From positions 49,859,050 through 49,923,049 of the forward strand of contig OY292277.1 of the NCBI GenBank assembly GCA_958496175.1: 64,000 bases of DNA. Reading direction: 5' to 3'. Each line of letters begins with the position of its first letter. The first letter of the stretch is position 1. This document shows, one piece after another, positions 58,891-64,000 of this stretch. Origin of the DNA: Sisyra terminalis (Eukaryota > Arthropoda > Insecta > Neuroptera > Sisyridae). The notes below the pieces were generated by a model. It did no database searches, was not told the DNA's origin, and saw nothing but the letters and a program-made list of their open reading frames with translations. Made by a program: the position numbers and the translations under genes.

Positions 58891-59871
58891 AATACATTTC
58901 CATTCTTGGAAAAACTTATTAATTAGAATATGGAAACTACGTAAATGTAGGTTTCAATAGATTTTCCAGAATTTTAGATTATAGCTAATATAATTACGAG
59001 TATTTAATAGAATGTATTGTATTTCATGTATTTGGTTTTTTCGATTTTTACTTCATGGAAAAATAAATAGTCGTTTATTCGAGAACTATCTGAAGAGATT
59101 ATGTTGAAATGAAACCATTTCGTATAAGGTTTCACAGAGGTCTATTTCTCTTTTGATTTTTCGATATTAGTATGTCAAAATTTTCGATCATGTGTTCCAA
59201 CTAGTTTTAGAACGGGGAACTGATTTATTATTGAACGAAGAAATAAAAAAAAATATTTCTTAGACCTCACGGGAGGTCTGACTGAAAGTTAGTTGTTTGC
59301 CTTTTACATTGTGCACCAATGTTGGTAATGATACAATAGCCGAAGGCTAACGTAGCCTTAAAAATCACATATAGTTATATATATAGTTATAGATAACATT
59401 TAAAGCAGAAAGCAGCGAGTGTATACGATCGTCGCAAAAATTGGATTTCGAATTACAATCAAGCGATCGGATCATGAGATTAAGTTATTTATATACGAGA
59501 CACACGAGCTAAGACAAAGATGTGAGAAAGATGCCGATTGTCTTTTGCCTTGTCTAACATGCATTCCACCTCCTACAGTTTCGAGTGTGAAAACTGAAAT
59601 CATTCCGCAACTTTCACTGGTAATTTTTTATTGATCATCAATACATCTCATATCTTCGTCTTCCATCGGTGTGGCCAATTAAAATAGTTTGGAAAATAAT
59701 TGTTTATTTTTCCCATTCCAACGCAACGTTTACGTTTTATATAGCTGATTCAAAACTCTGGTACTCAAAAAGATCGTAAATCTCTTAATTTTTCAGTCGA
59801 TACAATGCCACTTACTAATTCTTTTATCGATTAATCAGACTTCAATCAGGAAGAATCCAGTAGATAATTAG
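58891..59871. other. No gene; GC-richer patch at 59400-59640
   Basis: A plus-strand frame at 59419-59634 (71 codons, with RCEKDADCLLPCLTCIPPPT) sits in a CpG-containing patch that ends at a GTAATT donor-like site. It has no recognised family. It might be a small exon or a promoter-proximal stretch. Confidence 0.3.
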
Positions 59872-60876
59872 TAGGGTGTCCGTTATTTCCCAAATTGATT
59901 TTTTTACAGCAATCGCCCCCTGAATTTTTAGTTTAAGATATAAAAAAAAGTTATCTAATAGAATTAAGCTATTAATTTCTTGATTAAACCGTGCCGGAAT
60001 CATGTTACTTTTACCTTTTAAATAAAATGGGATTATTTGACTTAATACCATTTAATTTTTTTTCTCTGAAACAAATGAATAAAAAAATTTAAATTATTCT
60101 GACGTAAAATTAAACGCTCTACAAAAAAGGTCTCTTATGAATTTTCGATTAAATTACTCAATTAAAAGTTATTCAACATTTAACTTGTGCCTAATATAAA
60201 TCTTGCAATATTTTCAATTTTTTGCTCATTTTTACTGTTTTTAACTATAAAATCATTGAAAGAGAAGATAAAAATAATTATCATTAGAGCGCCAGTGATT
60301 ATTTGTGTTAATTTTAAGGCTTGAATTGAAAATTAAACAAAAAAATCATTTTTTGTCAATTAAAACAGGTGACATAAGATCTGAATTCCTGATAGTCGTG
60401 AAATTCAATTTATCCAGGATAAATTTTCATACTTTAATCAATATTTTGCACATACGAAGTGAATTTCGTATTAATTAATGAGACTATCGACAAAAGTTCA
60501 ATAAAAATTCGAATTTTTACTATTTCAATTGACACCATCTATGAGAAATTTCTTAGTACTTGTAGTCAACATAGACACAAGTTAAATGTTGAATAACTTT
60601 TAATGGAGTGATTTAATCGAAAATTTATAAGAAACCTTTTTTGTAGAGCGTTAAATTATACGTCAAAATAATTTGATCGTAAATCTTTTCATTCATTTGT
60701 TTCTGAGAAAAAAAATTAAAAGGAAAAGAGTCAAATAATCCCATGTTATTTAAATGGTAAAAGTAACATGATTCCGGCACGGTTTAATCAAGAAATTAAG
60801 AGCTTAATTGTATTGGATAATTTTTTTTATATCTTAAACTAAAAATTCAGAGGGCGATCGCTGAAAAAAAATCAAA
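59872..60876. mobile_element. Palindromic element, TAGGGTGTCC family, right end truncated
   Basis: Left terminus TAGGGTGTCCGTTATTTCCC at 59872. The arms pair from GATTTTTTTACAGCAATCGC (about 59897) with GCGATCGCTGAAAAAAAATC (about 60853), centre near 60385. Shared blocks AAACGCTCTACAAAAAAGGT (60111) and CATGTTATTTAAATGG (60742). The last about 22 bp of the right terminus are missing where the 60890 repeat begins, so no TSD can be tested. Confidence 0.9.
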
Positions 60877-63110
60877 ACAAAAAGCTTCCAAATTTTTGGT
60901 GTTTAAAAGATCATTTAATAGTTGAGCTTTATTGTTCTGATATCCTAGCACTCTGGAGGAGTATTTATGTAAGTTATATCTTTGAGCTTCTTTTATATGT
61001 AGTTATCGTGATTAATTAAGTTTCGTCAACAAAACAATTCTTGATTTCTTTACATCAAACCTAGAGGTACGAATGCTTCTTTGGGATTCACTGTTTTGGG
61101 ATCTACAATTGATGATTCCTACTGAAATATATCAAAAAACAAGTTTTTTTTTGGTTTCGAAGATATAAGCTAAAATCGATAAATTAGAGATTCTATTTTC
61201 TTTTTTTTCTCTTCAGCAAACATTAACACAATTGTTAACGGTAGAGGCCTTAAAATGATGTTGCTAATATACAAAGCAGATGAAATATTTTCATTACCAG
61301 AAGAAAAATAATGCTTATCAGAGTATAAATAATGTTTTATTGTCTTAGTGATATGAGTCATTTTTCAGTCCAAATTTCTTCGATTTACTTCTAAATAAGT
61401 TTCAGTGCTTTTTTTTCTAAATTTTTAACTAAATTTTCCAAAATATGGTTTTTTGCATTAAAAAATAAATCAGTTGAAACGCTTTTTTTATCAAAGTTGT
61501 TAAAGATACTTTGGGAAAGTATCAAAATACTTGATATGTTACTTTTGAACAAGTATCTGAAGTAACTTTGGGGTTTAGTTGCCTTTGAAAACATAATATA
61601 ATAAAGCTTTTTAGCTAATCCCTTGGTAGCTATATGAGCTTATAATTTAAAAATCAAAGAAAGCTCTACCCAAAATTTAAAATTATCTATATAAAAGTTG
61701 CCTAATTTTTGGTGTTTAAAAGAATTTCTTATAGTTGAGTTTATTGTCCTGATTGCCTAGCACTCTGGAGTAGTGCTCTTCAAAGTTATAACATTTATAA
61801 GCTTCTTTTATATGTAATTATCGTGACTAAGTAAGTTTCGTTAAAAAAATTATTGATTCCTTTGTATCAGGCCTATAGTTACGAATTTCTCTTTGGGAAT
61901 CACTGTTTTGGGTCTGAGAATTGGTGATTCTTACCGAAATAGATCTAAAAAACAGGCTCTTTGATTTCGAAGAAATTTTCTAAAATCGATAAATTAGAGA
62001 TTCTTTTTTCGTATTTTCGCTTCAACAAACATTAACACAATTATTAACTGTAGAGGCCTTAAAAATGATGTTGCTAATATCCAAAGTAGATGAAATATTT
62101 TCATACCAAAAGAAAAATAATGCTAATCAGAGTATAAATATTGTTTTCCTAGTGATATAATTCATTTTTCTGTCCAAATTTCTTCGATTTTCTGCGCAGT
62201 AAGTTGCAGTGCTTTTTTTCTAAATTTATAATTTAATTTGCCAAGATATAGTTTTTTGCACTAAAAAATAAATCAGTCGAAATGCTTTTTCTATTAAAAT
62301 TGTTAAAGATACTAAGGAAAAGTATTTAGATACATTTAGTATTTATATATTAAGAATTTAGAAATTTCTATCCTGAATTTAAACTAATGTTAACAAGAAG
62401 CTGCCAAACTTTGTGTTTAAACTAACATTTTATAGTTGAGCTTTAGTGTCCTGATATCCTAGTACTCTGGAGTAGTATTTATCAAAGTTATTACATCTAT
62501 AAACTTTTTTCATATGTTATTATCGGGATTAAGTAAGTTTCGTCAAGAAAATTCTTGATTCCTTTGCATCCGACTTAGATGTACGAATGCCTCTTTGGGG
62601 TTCACTGTTTTGGGGTACAAAATTCGTGATTCCTACCGAAATAGATCTAAAAACCAGGGTTTTTTAATTTCGTTAGAAGAAATTAGCTAAAATCGATTAA
62701 TTAAAGATTCTCTTTTCTTGATTTCTCTTCAGTAAACATTAACATAATTTGTAACTGTAGAGTTATTCAAAGTAGATGAAATATTTTTAAACCAAACGAA
62801 AAATAATACTAATCAGAGTGTATATAATGTTTTCCAAGTGAAATAACTAATTTTACAGTCGAACATTTTCGATTTTTTTCTAAATAAGTTTCAGTACTTA
62901 TTTTTCTAAATTTGTTACTAAATTTTCCAAGATATAGTTTTTTGCACTAAAAAATAAATCAGTCGAAATGCTTTTTTTATTAAAATTGTTAAAGATACTA
63001 AGGAAAAGTATTTAGATACTAGAACAGCTACTTGGGTATTAGCGGCTCTTGAAAATATAACAAAATTAAACTCTTGTTCTAATCCCTTGGTAGCTAATCT
63101 ACTTTCCGGT
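60877..63110. repeat. Three-unit tandem repeat (about 0.7-0.8 kb)
   Basis: TTGGTGTTTAAAAG-type starts at about 60897, 61710 and 62411. Shared markers are CCTAGCACTCTGGAG, AAGTAAGTTTCGT, GGATTCACTGTTTTGGG-like, AAACATTAACACAATT, GTAGAGGCCTTAAAA, AAAAAATAAATCAGT and CTAATCCCTTGGTAGCTA. Units diverge by many substitutions, and unit 2 lacks the CTTGGTAGCT end. No protein frame is conserved between units. Confidence 0.85.
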
Positions 63111-64000
63111 ATTTAAGATACTTTTATACTTTTTAAGTTAAAAGATAGTTCTTTGCAAGAAGTACCTATAAAAGATATAAGTTATATTTTGCGAAAAAAA
63201 TGAAGAAATAATATACTTTATTTTAAGCAATCGTAGACGTTTTAAAGTAACTAAAAAAAGCTTTTTTCTGACAACATAGACTCTTATCATATTTTAATGA
63301 CCTTTTTAAAAAAATCATACAAAAAGTAACATTTTTATAGCCAAATTTATGAAATATTTCGTTTAGTTTACTTGGAAAAACCATTAACTTTTAAAAGTTA
63401 GCTTCTGATTTTATATTTTATCCGAAGAAATTGTTTGAAACTTCATTGTTCAAGTTTATTATGAGTTTATCAGGAGGATAAATACATGTTTAGGTATTGA
63501 AAAAAAACTGTTTTAATTACAATAAAATTGGTCCGGATTATTTACTAACTAAATGCATGCCAAAATGTTATAGTCATGTTTCTTTTGCCTTCAAAAATCA
63601 TTATCTGCCATTGTGCTGAAGTATTAACAACATACTTTACTTAAGCTTTATGCACACCAACTTTAAGGCCAACAATTTGCGAAAAGTGCAACTTATTTTT
63701 TTTCAATTTAAAGAAAAGTGCATTCGATGCATACCGATTTATTTGTGAAACATATGAGGAATAGACTCCAACATTAAAAAAATGCCAATTTTGGTTTCGG
63801 TGTTTAAATATTGGTACTTTTGATACCAGTGATAAACTACCAGTAGTAGATTGGTACCAGGTATAATTCTGAAGAGTTGCATATTTCCCGGATATTTTTC
63901 CGTCCGATTATGACTTATTTTGGCTCATGAAACACTTCAAATGTAATGAAATCGAATGAAAATATCAAAAATTGAATTGATTTTTAAATTTTCTCAAAAC
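63111..64000. other. No gene seen
   Basis: AT-rich DNA to the window edge. No upstream semaphorin exon was recognised. Confidence 0.4.

Noticed and set aside
59419..59634. 71-codon ORF with four cysteines (RCEKDADCLLPCLTC)
   Set aside because: The cysteine spacing hints at a small disulfide protein, but there is no signal peptide, the frame is short and no family is recognised.
1..64000. CRISPR arrays, operons or bacterial genes
   Set aside because: The direct repeats are long satellite or transposon units. Spliced exons, SINEs, LINEs and hAT elements show this is a eukaryotic (insect) genome.

Overview
The window is AT-rich eukaryotic DNA, almost certainly from an insect. The one recognisable host gene is a secreted class-2 semaphorin (Sema2a type) on the minus strand. 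Five consecutive internal coding exons can be placed by splice sites, reading phase and family sequence: 41002-40915, 36072-36021, 20048-19986, 8243-8136 and 1786-1516. Together they give 582 nt (194 codons) covering the N-terminal half of the Sema domain. All four internal junctions are in phase, so no exon seems to be missing between them. The 5' exons (signal peptide) lie beyond base 64000 and the 3' exons (rest of Sema, PSI, Ig) lie left of base 1. Everything else is therefore intron, or upstream DNA, of this gene.

The introns are filled with transposon debris. From left to right: relics of Tc1/mariner and LINE elements (2.8-5.3 kb); a 3-unit tandem repeat split by a non-autonomous hAT element (5.7-7.6 kb); a cluster of jockey/I-like LINE pieces carrying a nested tRNA-derived SINE and a 298-bp MITE (9-12.5 kb); a 2.36-kb TAGAG-ended element (14.07-16.42 kb) with a truncated sister (21.6-23.4 kb); a duplicated 1.6-kb LINE-derived block with fold-backs (17.4-18.9 and 27.1-29.8 kb); a fold-back carrying a polyA retro-insert (20.5-21.4 kb); AT microsatellites and a third SINE (24.7-26.1 kb); a TTAA-flanked element containing a hAT MITE (30.6-31.7 kb); a tandem duplication with two nested insertions (33.4-35.7 kb); broken palindromes (37-40 kb); a Helitron 3' end (40.70 kb); repeats built from a LINE 3' tail (42.8-43.8 kb); a complete 1.36-kb palindrome (47.9-49.2 kb); a 6.9-kb satellite with higher-order structure (52-58.9 kb); another palindrome (59.9-60.9 kb); and a 3-unit tandem repeat (60.9-63.1 kb).

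Two patterns stand out. First, at least five diverged families of long palindromes share TAG-ended termini, 8-bp target duplications where intact, and the same ordered internal blocks (an AATATTAATATT block, a TTTAAATAACATG block, and a CTCTACAAAAAAGG block). If transcribed within the semaphorin pre-mRNA they would fold into long hairpins. Second, four unrelated repeat contexts carry a hammerhead-like pattern (CTGANGA, hairpin, GAAA) whose stem sequences differ but three of which still pair. No bacterial genes, CRISPR arrays, rRNA genes or convincing true tRNA genes were seen.
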